From positions 2,239,501 to 2,303,500 of the forward strand of contig NZ_CP060131.1 in the NCBI RefSeq assembly GCF_014235185.1: a stretch of DNA of 64,000 bases. Reading direction: 5' to 3'. Below the pieces are notes generated by a model, which was given only the letters and a program-made list of their open reading frames with translations, made no database searches and was not told where the DNA came from. Positions 34,728-42,693 of the stretch are shown one piece after another; positions within the stretch are counted from its first letter, which is position 1; each line of letters opens with the position of its first letter. Made by a program: the position numbers and the translations under genes. This DNA comes from Pseudonocardia petroleophila. Lineage in GTDB: Bacteria; Actinomycetota; Actinomycetes; Mycobacteriales; Pseudonocardiaceae.

Positions 34728-36662
34728 TCACGGGGCGGCCGGGGCGGAGGACGGCGCGACCGACGTCGGGCCCGCGGCGACCGCCTCGGACCCGCCGGAC
34801 GGGGTGCCGGGCTCGGCCGGGGCCCCGCCCGTCGCGCCGCCCTCGGTGCCGCCGCCCTCGGTCCCGCCGGTGTCGCCGCCCCCGGTGTCGCCGCCGCCGG
34901 TGCCCGGGTCGGTGGTGCCGCCGGTGTCCCCGCCGCCCGTCGAGCCGCCGGTGTCCCCGCCGCCCGTTCCTCCGGTGTCCCCACCGGTGGAGCCGCCGGT
35001 GTCGCTTCCGGTGTCGCCGCCCCCGGTGGAGCCGCCGCCCGCTCCGCCGGTGTCGCCCCCGGCCGCGCCGCCCTCGGTGCCGGCGCCGGGCGCCGGCACC
35101 ACGGGGGCCGGCGCCGGCGTCGGCGCCACCGGTGCCGCGGGCACGGCGGCGGCGGGCGTCGGGACGGTCCGGGACGCCCCGGCCGCACCGGTCGGCGTGA
35201 CCCGCGCGACCGGCCGGACGGCGGCGGCGACGGCCTCGGGCCGGCGCGGTCCGGGCACGGTGGTCTCGGCGGGAGCGGCCCCGGTCCACGGGTCGACCGC
35301 GGGGGCGTCGGCGAGGACGGTCTCGGCCTGCGCGACCGCACCCCCGGCGTCCCCGGCGGCGGCGTCGCCGAACACCGCGGCGGGCAGCGGCACCACCCCG
35401 GTGGCGAGGGTCGCGGAGAGCCCGAAGGTGGCGACGACGGCGATCGACGCCGCGACGACCAGCGTGCCGGCGCGCCGCCGCCGCGGGGGCGCGGCGTCCT
35501 CGTCGGACGGGGCGTCGAACGCGACGGGCGGGACGGCCGGCAGCTCGTCGAGGGGATCGGCGGGGAGGTCCGCGGGCGGGACGGCCGGCGCCACCAGCGA
35601 CCGCGCGGTCAGCGCGGCACCGGCCGCGACCACGCCCTTCGGGTCGGCGTCGACCGAGATCGACCGGCCCAGCTCGGCGGAGACCAGCTGCGACACCAGC
35701 GGGATCCGCGACGACCCGCCGACCAGCAGGACGGCGTCGAGGTCGGCGGGGGTGAGCCCGGCGGAGTCGACGGCCCGGCGCAGGGCCTCCACGGTCTCGC
35801 CCACCGACGGGCGGATCATGTCCTCGAACTCGGCGCGCCCCAGCCGCACCTGCGTGTGCGTGCCGGGCAGCATCACCGGGACCAGGACCTCGGTGTCGGC
35901 GGAGAGCGCCTCCTTCGCCGCGGTGCACTCGCGCCGCAGGCCGGCGACCGCCGCCTGCACGCTCGCGTCGGCGGCGTCGAGCTCGCCCCACGCCGGGCCG
36001 AGCGCGGTGCGGACGTGGGCGAGGATCGCGTCGTCGAAGTCGACGCCGCCGAGCCGCTCGATGCCGGTGGGGCTGCCGAGCAGCGCGAACCCGCCGTCGG
36101 CGAGCTTGCGCACGACGGCGGCGTCGAACGTGCCGCCGCCCAGGTCGTAGACGCCGACGATCCCACCGGGCTCGATGCGCTCGGTGCTCGCGTAGCCGAC
36201 GGCCGCGGCCTGCGGCTCGGTGAGGAAGGCGGCGTGGCCGAGCCCGACGGCGGCGAGCGCGTCCGCGAACGTCGCGCGCTTGTGCTCGCCCCACTCGACG
36301 GGGTGCGTGACGGCGATCGACTCCGCCGGGGAGCCCTCGCGGCGGGCGGCCTCGTCGACGACCCAGGCCACGAACCGGGCGCACAGCTCGGCCGCGGTCA
36401 TCGGTTCGCCGCCGACGACCATCGGGGTGTCGTCGCCGATGCGCCGCTTGAACTCGCGGGCGACCCGGCGGGGCTCGGTGAGCGCGCGCCGCTGCGCGGC
36501 CTCGCCGAGGACCAGGCCGCCGTCGGCCGCCCGGAAGACCACGGTGGCGACCGCGCTGGACGCGCCGCCCAGGTGCAGCAGCTCCGGCCGCTCCTGGCCG
36601 TCGCGGCACACCGCCGCTGCCGTCCAGGTCGTGCCCAGGTCGATACCGAGCTGATAAGCCAT
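34728..36662 (-). CDS. Membrane-anchored Hsp70-like ATPase with Gly/Thr/Asp-rich tail
   Basis: The 644-residue protein has an Hsp70 nucleotide-binding domain (about 1-375) with GIDLGTTWTAAAV, VYDLGGGTFDAAVV and VLLVGGSSRIPLV. The DnaK substrate-binding domain is absent. In its place are a basic stop-transfer stretch (PPRRRRAG), a membrane helix near 395-420, a Pro/Ala-rich linker, and about 100 residues of GGDTGG/GGSTGG repeats predicted to be outside the cell. It is not the housekeeping DnaK. It is divergent from a lipoprotein gene and the IniB-like genes, suggesting a role in envelope stress. A possible minus-strand -10 GATACT lies at 36737-36742. Confidence 0.88.
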   Translation of the reverse strand: MAYQLGIDLGTTWTAAAVCRDGQERPELLHLGGASSAVATVVFRAADGGLVLGEAAQRRALTEPRRVAREFKRRIGDDTPMVVGGEPMTAAELCARFVAWVVDEAARREGSPAESIAVTHPVEWGEHKRATFADALAAVGLGHAAFLTEPQAAAVGYASTERIEPGGIVGVYDLGGGTFDAAVVRKLADGGFALLGSPTGIERLGGVDFDDAILAHVRTALGPAWGELDAADASVQAAVAGLRRECTAAKEALSADTEVLVPVMLPGTHTQVRLGRAEFEDMIRPSVGETVEALRRAVDSAGLTPADLDAVLLVGGSSRIPLVSQLVSAELGRSISVDADPKGVVAAGAALTARSLVAPAVPPADLPADPLDELPAVPPVAFDAPSDEDAAPPRRRRAGTLVVAASIAVVATFGLSATLATGVVPLPAAVFGDAAAGDAGGAVAQAETVLADAPAVDPWTGAAPAETTVPGPRRPEAVAAAVRPVARVTPTGAAGASRTVPTPAAAVPAAPVAPTPAPAPVVPAPGAGTEGGAAGGDTGGAGGGSTGGGDTGSDTGGSTGGDTGGTGGGDTGGSTGGGDTGGTTDPGTGGGDTGGGDTGGTEGGGTEGGATGGAPAEPGTPSGGSEAVAAGPTSVAPSSAPAAP

Positions 36663-36828
36663 GACGTACCGCCCCCTCTGTCGCTCCGTGACGAGGCAGA
36701 AACCCACCGCGATCGTTCGGACATCGGCCAGAATGGAGTATCCGTTAGCGCCGATCAGCCCAATGTCGCCCGAAGGAGCTAGTCGGTCACACTGGGTGCA
36801 CCGGAGTGGGGCATCGGAGGAGGTGCAG

Positions 36829-37326
36829 ATGACGCGGATCCGCAGGGCCGGCGCGATCGTGGCCGGGCTGGCGCTGCTCGCGGGCTGCTCCGCCCCGTCG
36901 ACGACGCCCGACGTCCCGCCGGTGGACGACCCGCGGGACGTGCGCGGGCTCGACGCCTGCGCCGTTCCCGACGCCGTGGCGCTGGCCGCCGCGGGGGTCG
37001 GCGGCGAGGGCACGGCCGGGGCCGGGCCGGAGGGCCCGCGCTGCGAGTGGCGCGGACCGGCTGGCCAGGTGCTCGCCGTCACCGTGTTCACCGGCGCCGG
37101 CGGGCTGGCCGTGCTCGCCGCCAACAGCGAACCGACGACGACACGCGTGCGGCTGGCCGGCTACCCCGCGCTCGAGACGTTCACCGGGTCCGGCGAGTTC
37201 TGCCAGTACGACGTCGGGGTCGCGGCGGACCAGGTGCTGCTCGTCGCGCTCGACGGCGGCGTCCCCGACTCGTGCACCGCGCTGCAGTCGCTGCTGCCGC
37301 CGGTGCTGGCCGCCCTCCCGGGCTGA
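36829..37326 (+). CDS. DUF3558-type lipoprotein
   Basis: The 165-residue protein has a lipoprotein signal peptide (RRAGAIVAGLALLAGC) with lipobox LAGC near residue 20, then a small domain with four cysteines (LDACAVPDAVALAAAGV, RCEWRGP, FCQYDVGV, DSCTALQSLLP). This fits the DUF3558 lipoproteins of actinobacteria. ATG 36829 has GGAGGAGG 5 bases upstream. It stands between the Hsp70-like gene (divergent) and the IniB-like genes (downstream), so it may be part of the envelope locus. The family call is from remembered pattern. Confidence 0.8.
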   Translation: MTRIRRAGAIVAGLALLAGCSAPSTTPDVPPVDDPRDVRGLDACAVPDAVALAAAGVGGEGTAGAGPEGPRCEWRGPAGQVLAVTVFTGAGGLAVLAANSEPTTTRVRLAGYPALETFTGSGEFCQYDVGVAADQVLLVALDGGVPDSCTALQSLLPPVLAALPG

Positions 37327-37346
37327 TCCCCACGGGGTCGCCCCCC

Positions 37347-37364
37347 GGACCCCCATGGGGGTCC
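37347..37364. terminator. 18-bp perfect palindrome, possible terminator
   Basis: GGACCCCCATGGGGGTCC begins 20 bases after the lipoprotein stop and about 100 bases before the first IniB-like gene. With the flanking CCCCACGGGG and CCCCGCGGGG it makes a longer imperfect stem. Confidence 0.5.
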
Positions 37365-37465
37365 CCGCGGGGTGCGGGATCCTCCCCGCTGCCCCGGGGG
37401 CGGCCCCGGCCCCAGTCTTCTCGCAAGCCGGGAGCGACCGGCACCACCGAGAGAGGACCGGCATC

Positions 37466-38386
37466 ATGGCCAACGGCCCCAGCTTCAACTTCGCCCAGTT
37501 CGTCGTCCCCGTGAACGACACCACCCAGAACGCCGCGGGAGGCGCGGGCGGCGACAGCGGCAACGCCTCCAACCTCGGCCTGGCCCTCGGCGAGGGCGGT
37601 GCGGGCGGCGGTGCCACCGGCGGCGACGCGTCGCAGGAGATCGACGACACCGGCGTCGGCACCGGGGGCGGCGGCTTCGGTCTCGGCGAGGGCGGCGACT
37701 CGTTCCTGTCGCTGCTGGGCCTGGGCGGCCCGGGCGTCGGCACCGGGGTCGGCGGCGCCGGCACCGGGGCCGGTGCGGCGGGCAACGGCGCGGCGGCGGG
37801 CGGCGCGGCCGCCGGCGGCGCGGGCGGCGCGGGCCCGGCCCTCGGCCAGACGGCGGGCTCCGGCGCGGGCGGCGCGGGCGGCAACGGCGGCGCGAACACC
37901 AACGGCCAGGCCACGACCACCTCCGCCGACCTCAGCTTCGACAACGGCGCGTTCGGCGACAACGACGGCTTCGACAACGACGGCTACGTGGTCAACTCGT
38001 TCAACCAGGACAACGACGGCATCGACAACAGCCACGGCTACCTCGTCAACTCCAACGTCGCGAACGGCAACGGCAACTCGATCGGCAACGTCACGGAGAA
38101 CATCTCGATCCGGGACTCCTACAACGTCGACGAGAGCGTCCGCACCGTCCTGAACAACGTCGGCAACGACTACTCCGACAACTCGACGAACGTCGCGGAC
38201 TCGTTCAACGACCAGTCCTTCGACCTCGACCTCGACATCGACGACATCGTGGTCGGCAACAACAACGACACCGGCGACGACAACTCGGTCAACGACTCGA
38301 ACAACTTCGACCCCGACCTGCTCGACGTCGACCTGGAGATCGGGGACATCCTCTCCGGCAACGGCCTCGACGGCCTCGTCCCCTGA
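37466..38386 (+). CDS. IniB-like Gly/Asn/Asp-rich low-complexity protein
   Basis: The 306-residue protein has a short start (MANGPSFNFAQFVVPVND) and a Gly/Ala-rich middle (about 20-150) with GGAGG-type repeats. Its last 150 residues are rich in Asn, Asp and Ser, with DNDGFDNDGYVVNSFNQDND, GNGNSIGNVTEN and NSTNVADSFNDQS. The composition and repeats recall mycobacterial IniB, and the SFNQDNDG(I/V)DN motif is shared with the next gene product. No signal peptide is visible. ATG 37466 has GAGAGGA upstream. Terminator-like hairpins flank it, so it may be expressed on its own. Function unknown. Confidence 0.82.
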   Translation: MANGPSFNFAQFVVPVNDTTQNAAGGAGGDSGNASNLGLALGEGGAGGGATGGDASQEIDDTGVGTGGGGFGLGEGGDSFLSLLGLGGPGVGTGVGGAGTGAGAAGNGAAAGGAAAGGAGGAGPALGQTAGSGAGGAGGNGGANTNGQATTTSADLSFDNGAFGDNDGFDNDGYVVNSFNQDNDGIDNSHGYLVNSNVANGNGNSIGNVTENISIRDSYNVDESVRTVLNNVGNDYSDNSTNVADSFNDQSFDLDLDIDDIVVGNNNDTGDDNSVNDSNNFDPDLLDVDLEIGDILSGNGLDGLVP

Positions 38387-38398
38387 TCCGACCCCTCC

Positions 38399-38427
38399 GG
38401 TCCGGGCCCGCACCGCGGGCCCGGACC
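38399..38427. terminator. Hairpin terminator between the two IniB-like genes
   Basis: A perfect 13-bp stem (38399-38411 with 38415-38427) around ACC begins 13 bases after the stop codon. Confidence 0.75.
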
Positions 38428-38453
38428 GCCCCCACCTCCGGAGGTGAAGCGCC

Positions 38454-39200
38454 ATGCTCTCCCTGTCCTCGCTGATCGACTTCCTGCTCGGCCTGCTGCG
38501 TGACGAGGACGCGCAGGCGGAGTTCGCGCGCGACCCGCAGGGGGTGCTGGCCCGCCACGACCTCTCCGGCATCACCGCCCAGGACGTCCGCGACGTGCAG
38601 CCGATGCTCGCCGACTGCGACGGCGTCTCCTACCGCGGCGGCGGCCACGACGGCGGCCACGGCGGGGGCGGCCACCGCGGGTACGCCCACGACGACGACC
38701 CCGTGCGGGTCATCCACCACGTGACGCGCAGCCACACCGCCGAGCGGGAGGTCGTCCGCGAGCACCACGACGGGCCGTCGGTCACGACGAACATCGAGTA
38801 CAAGCAGTACACGAACGAGTTCCACTACACCGACAACAGCGTGTACGTGGAGGAGGGCGGCACCTACGTCCGCGACTCGTTCAACCAGGACAACGACGGC
38901 GTCGACAACAAGGGCGGCCTGATCGACGACAGCACGGTCGTCGTCGGCGACGACAACACCGCGGGCAACACCACCGAGACGACGGTGGTGCAGGACTCCT
39001 ACGACGAGGACGCCAGCGAGACCGTGGTGATCGTCGACTCGCTCAACGACGCGAGCGACAGCTCGACCACGGTGACCGACAGCTTCGACGACGCGAGCAC
39101 CACGGCCGTGGTGAACACCTACGCCGAGGGCGACTCCTACGCGGTGGTCCAGACCGCCCCCGCCGACGCCGCCCCGGAACTGGTCCCCGACGGCGCCTGA
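38454..39200 (+). CDS. iniB: IniB N-terminal domain protein
   Basis: The 248-residue protein starts with MLSLSSLIDFLLGLLRDEDA and FARDPQGVLARHDLSGITAQDV, the conserved N-terminal helical domain of IniB (about 1-60). A Gly/His-rich stretch (GGGHDGGHGGGGHRGYAHDD) follows, then an Asn/Asp/Thr-rich region that includes YVRDSFNQDNDGVDN and repeated DS(Y/L/F)xDA units. Mycobacterial iniB is the first gene of the isoniazid-inducible iniBAC operon. ATG 38454 has GGAGGTGAAG upstream. It shares the SFNQDNDG motif with its neighbour and precedes iniA by 76 bases. Confidence 0.88.
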   Translation: MLSLSSLIDFLLGLLRDEDAQAEFARDPQGVLARHDLSGITAQDVRDVQPMLADCDGVSYRGGGHDGGHGGGGHRGYAHDDDPVRVIHHVTRSHTAEREVVREHHDGPSVTTNIEYKQYTNEFHYTDNSVYVEEGGTYVRDSFNQDNDGVDNKGGLIDDSTVVVGDDNTAGNTTETTVVQDSYDEDASETVVIVDSLNDASDSSTTVTDSFDDASTTAVVNTYAEGDSYAVVQTAPADAAPELVPDGA

Positions 39201-39212
39201 CCCGCCCGACAC

Positions 39213-39240
39213 GCGCCCTCCCCCGTCCGGGGGAGGGCGC
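39213..39240. terminator. Hairpin between iniB and iniA
   Basis: A perfect 13-bp stem (39213-39225 with 39228-39240) around TC starts 13 bases after the iniB stop. It may limit read-through into iniA, which has its own CAGACT -10-like box at 39264-39269. Confidence 0.75.
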
Positions 39241-39276
39241 CGCCGCACGCCCGTGCGGTGCCCCAGACTGAGCCGC

Positions 39277-41175
39277 GTGGAGGATCCCGTGGAGCGACCC
39301 CTGACGGTCAAGGCCGTCGACCTCGCCCTGACCACGATCGCTCCGTACGGCCGCCCCGACCTGGAGGCGCGGCTGCAGCAGGCCCGCGCCCGCCTGCTCG
39401 ACGACCGGGTGCGCGTCCTCGTCGTCGGGGAGTTCAAGCAGGGCAAGAGCCTGCTGGTCAACGCCCTGCTCAGCGCGCCGGTCTGCCCCGTCTTCGACGA
39501 CGTCGCGACGGCCGTGTCCACCGCCGTGTCCTACGCGGACGAGCCGGTGCTCACGCTCGTGCACACCCGCCCCGACGGCCCCGACGGCCTCCCGGCGCAG
39601 GTCCGCACGCACCGCGCCGACATCCCGCTGCACGAGCTGTCCGGGGTCGTCGCCGGGTACGTCACCGAGGCGCGCAACCCGCAGAACAGCCAGGGGCTGG
39701 CCGCCGTGGAGATCGGGATCCCGCGCACGATCCTGCAGGCCGGGCTGGAGGTCGTCGACACGCCGGGGGTCGGGGGGCTCACCTCGATCCACGGCGCCGC
39801 GACGATGGCCGCGCTGCCCTCGGCCGACGCCGTGCTGCTCGTCTCGGACGCCTCGCAGGAGTACACCGCGCCCGAGCTGGAGTTCCTGCGCCAGGCGATC
39901 CGGCTGTGCCCCAACGTCGCGTGCGTGCTCACCAAGACCGACATGTACCCGGAGTGGCGGCGCATCGCCGAGCTCGACCGCCGCCACCTGCGCGACGCCG
40001 GGATCGAGGCGGAGCTGATCGCCGTCTCATCGACGGTGCGCTGGCAGGCCGTCGTCACCGGCGACGCCGCGCTCAACGCGGAGTCCGGCTTCCCCGCACT
40101 GGAGACCTACCTCGGCGAGAAGGTGCTCGGCCAGGCCGACCTGCTCGCGCGGCGCTCCACCGTGCACGACGTCGTCGCCGTCACCGACCAGCTGCGCGAC
40201 GGGCTGCGAGCCGAGGAGTCCTCGCACCGCGACCCCCACGGCGTGCAGGACCTCATCCGCTCGCTGCGCGCGGCGCAGGAGCGGGCGGCGGCGCTCAAGG
40301 AGCGGTCGGCGCGCTGGCAGCACACGCTCGGCGACGGCGTCGCCGACCTCAACGCCGACATCGACCACGACCTCCGCGACCGGATGCGGGAGATCACCCG
40401 CCTCGCCGAGGAGGAGATCGACGACGGCGGCGACCCGACGAGGAACTGGGACCAGCTCTCGGCGTGGATCCAGCAGCAGGTCGCGGCGGCGGCGTCGACG
40501 AACTTCCTGTGGGCCACCCAGCGGGCGCGGTTCCTGGCCGGCCAGGTCGCCGCGCACTTCGCGGAGGACCGGGAGGCGGTGCTGCCCGCGCTGCGCACCG
40601 AGGCGTCGGCGGCGGTCGGGGCGGCGCGCGAGATGCGGGTGCGCGACGGCGAGCCGTGGAACCTCGGCCAGCAGGCACTGGCCGGGCTGCGCGGCGGCTA
40701 CATCGGCGTGCTGATGTTCGGGCTGCTCGGCACGCTCGTCGGACTGACGCTGATCAACCCGTTCTCGCTCGGCGCCGGGCTGCTGCTCGGCGGCAAGACC
40801 ATCAGCGACGAGCGCCGCCGGATCGTCGCCCGCCGCCAGGGCGAGGCGAAGGGGGCCGTGCGCCGCTACGTCGACGACGTCACCTTCCAGGTCGGCAAGG
40901 ACTCCCGCGACATGCTGCGCGACGTCCAGCGCGACCTGCGCGACCACTTCGGCGAGCTCGCCGAGCAGCTCAACACCTCGCTCAAGGACTCGCTGTCGAC
41001 CGCGGAGCGCTCGGTGAAGACGACCGAGGGCGAGCGGGCCCGGCGGCTCGCGCAGATCCCCGAGCAGATCGCGGCGCTGGAGAAGCTGCAGGCGCGGGTG
41101 CGCACGCTGGTGCCGGCCACGGGCGCGCAGCCCGGGCGGATCGCCGTCGAGCCGGTGCCCGTGCCGACCCCGTGA
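39277..41175 (+). CDS. iniA: Dynamin-like GTPase IniA
   Basis: IniA is a membrane-remodelling dynamin-like GTPase induced by cell-wall-active drugs in mycobacteria. The 632-residue protein has the P-loop VVGEFKQGKSLLVNALL (near 50), switch and G3 motif VVDTPGVGG and G4 motif TKTD. A long helical stalk (about 290-560) follows, with two hydrophobic stretches that insert into membranes (GGYIGVLMFGLLGTLVGLTL, NPFSLGAGLLLGG). GTG 39277 is preferred because it lies 7 bases after a -10-like box and restores the family N-terminus. Its stop overlaps the iniC start (GTGA). Confidence 0.92.
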   Translation: MEDPVERPLTVKAVDLALTTIAPYGRPDLEARLQQARARLLDDRVRVLVVGEFKQGKSLLVNALLSAPVCPVFDDVATAVSTAVSYADEPVLTLVHTRPDGPDGLPAQVRTHRADIPLHELSGVVAGYVTEARNPQNSQGLAAVEIGIPRTILQAGLEVVDTPGVGGLTSIHGAATMAALPSADAVLLVSDASQEYTAPELEFLRQAIRLCPNVACVLTKTDMYPEWRRIAELDRRHLRDAGIEAELIAVSSTVRWQAVVTGDAALNAESGFPALETYLGEKVLGQADLLARRSTVHDVVAVTDQLRDGLRAEESSHRDPHGVQDLIRSLRAAQERAAALKERSARWQHTLGDGVADLNADIDHDLRDRMREITRLAEEEIDDGGDPTRNWDQLSAWIQQQVAAAASTNFLWATQRARFLAGQVAAHFAEDREAVLPALRTEASAAVGAAREMRVRDGEPWNLGQQALAGLRGGYIGVLMFGLLGTLVGLTLINPFSLGAGLLLGGKTISDERRRIVARRQGEAKGAVRRYVDDVTFQVGKDSRDMLRDVQRDLRDHFGELAEQLNTSLKDSLSTAERSVKTTEGERARRLAQIPEQIAALEKLQARVRTLVPATGAQPGRIAVEPVPVPTP

Positions 41176-42650
41176 CCCGCACGCTCACCGACTCCGCGCG
41201 CGGGCTGCTGCTCGACGCCGCCCGCGTCTACCGCGACGACCCCGCCACCGCGGCCTGGCTCACCCACCAGGTCGACCGGCTCGACGAGCCGCTGCGCCTC
41301 GCCGTCGCGGGGAAGGTCAAGGCGGGCAAGTCGACGCTGCTCAACGCGCTCGTCGGGGAGCGGCTCGCGCCCGTCGACGCGGGGGAGTGCACGAAGGTCG
41401 TCACCTGGTACCGCGACGCGCCGCAGACGGCGGTGACGATGGTCGGCACCGACGGGTCGCTGCACGAGCTGCCGGTCGACCGCCGCGACGGCGCGCTGGT
41501 GATCGACCTGCAGGGGGCGTCGGCGCAGGACGTCGAGATGCTCGTCGTCGACTGGCCGTCGCAGAGCCTGCGGGTGGCGACGCTGATCGACACCCCCGGC
41601 CTCGCGTCGCTGTCGCACGAGGTGGGGCGCCGGACGCTGCGTTTCCTGCACCCCGACGACGAGCGCCCGACCGACGCCGACGCCGTCGTCTACCTCATGC
41701 GCCACCTGCACGCGGGCGACGCGGAGTTCCTGGAGGCGTTCCGGGGGCAGGGCGTGGCGCAGACGGCGTCGGTGAACTCGCTGGCGGTGATCTCCCGGGC
41801 CGACGAGATCGGCGGCGGGCGCGTCGACGCGATGGTGTCGGCGCGCGCGATCGCCCGGCGCTACCGGTCCGACCCGGCACTGCGCGGCCTGGCGCAGAAC
41901 ATCGTCGCGGTCGCCGGGCTGGTCGGGGAGACCGCGCGGACGCTGCGCCAGACCGAGTTCACGGTGCTGGCGTCGCTGGCGCGGCAGCCGAAGGAGGCCG
42001 TCGAGGCCTCGCTGCTCACCGTCGACCGCTTCGTCGCGCCGGACTCGCCGATCGCCCGCGCGGTGCCGGAGCTGACCCCGGCGCAGCGGGCCGGGCTGCT
42101 GCGCCGGTTCGGGGTGTTCGGGCTGCGGCTGTCGACGATGCTGATCCGCCAGGGCGTGGCGACGCCGGCGGCGCTCGCCGCCGACCTCGTGCAGCGCAGC
42201 GGCCTCGGCGAGCTGCAGGCCGCGCTGAACAGCCAGTTCGTCGAGCGGCGCGCGGTGCTCAAGGCCCGGTCGGCGCTGCTCGCGGTGCACCAGGTCGTGC
42301 AGGACGACCCGGTGCCCGGCGCGCGCGAGCTGTCGGCGCAGCTGGAGCGGATCCTCACCGGCGCGCACGAGTTCACCGAGCTCCGGCTGCTCGGTCAGCT
42401 GCGGTTCGGCTCGGTGACGTTCCCGCCGTCGCTCGCGGCGGAGGGCGCCGCCCTGCTCGGGGAGGCCGGGGCGGGCCCGGCCGCGCGCCTCGGCCTGCCC
42501 CCCGACGCCGCGCCGGCGGATCTGCGCGCCGCCGCACTCGACGCCCTCGCCCGCTGGCAGGAGCACGCGGAGAACCCGATGCTCGACCGCACCGTCACCG
42601 CGGCCTGCCGCACGGTGGTGCGCACCTGCGAGGGCCTGGTCACCACCTAG
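41172..42650 (+). CDS. iniC: Dynamin-like GTPase IniC
   Basis: The 492-residue protein is the second dynamin-like GTPase. It has the P-loop VAGKVKAGKSTLLNALVGE (near 47), G3 motif LIDTPGLASL, and a helical second half without the strong membrane segments of IniA. A tandem pair of unequal dynamins is typical of iniA-iniC and of other bacterial paired dynamins, which act together. Its GTG overlaps the iniA stop by 4 bases, so the two are made in step. It converges on the IniR-like gene. Confidence 0.92.
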   Translation: MTRTLTDSARGLLLDAARVYRDDPATAAWLTHQVDRLDEPLRLAVAGKVKAGKSTLLNALVGERLAPVDAGECTKVVTWYRDAPQTAVTMVGTDGSLHELPVDRRDGALVIDLQGASAQDVEMLVVDWPSQSLRVATLIDTPGLASLSHEVGRRTLRFLHPDDERPTDADAVVYLMRHLHAGDAEFLEAFRGQGVAQTASVNSLAVISRADEIGGGRVDAMVSARAIARRYRSDPALRGLAQNIVAVAGLVGETARTLRQTEFTVLASLARQPKEAVEASLLTVDRFVAPDSPIARAVPELTPAQRAGLLRRFGVFGLRLSTMLIRQGVATPAALAADLVQRSGLGELQAALNSQFVERRAVLKARSALLAVHQVVQDDPVPGARELSAQLERILTGAHEFTELRLLGQLRFGSVTFPPSLAAEGAALLGEAGAGPAARLGLPPDAAPADLRAAALDALARWQEHAENPMLDRTVTAACRTVVRTCEGLVTT

Positions 42651-42667
42651 CGAGTGCTCCGTCGGCG

Positions 42668-42693
42668 CCCGCCGGACCGGAGGACCCGGCGGG
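42668..42693. terminator. Terminator between convergent iniC and the iniR-like gene
   Basis: CCCGCCGG (42668-42675) pairs exactly with CCGGCGGG (42686-42693), which abuts the stop codon of the minus-strand gene. It can serve both directions. Confidence 0.65.

Noticed and set aside
34760..35090. Dense GC-rich repeats that could be a minisatellite or CRISPR-like array
   Set aside because: They encode the in-frame GGDTGG/GGSTGG tail of the Hsp70-like protein.
34728..36662. Housekeeping DnaK
   Set aside because: The substrate-binding domain is missing and replaced by a membrane helix and repeat tail, and no grpE or dnaJ is nearby.
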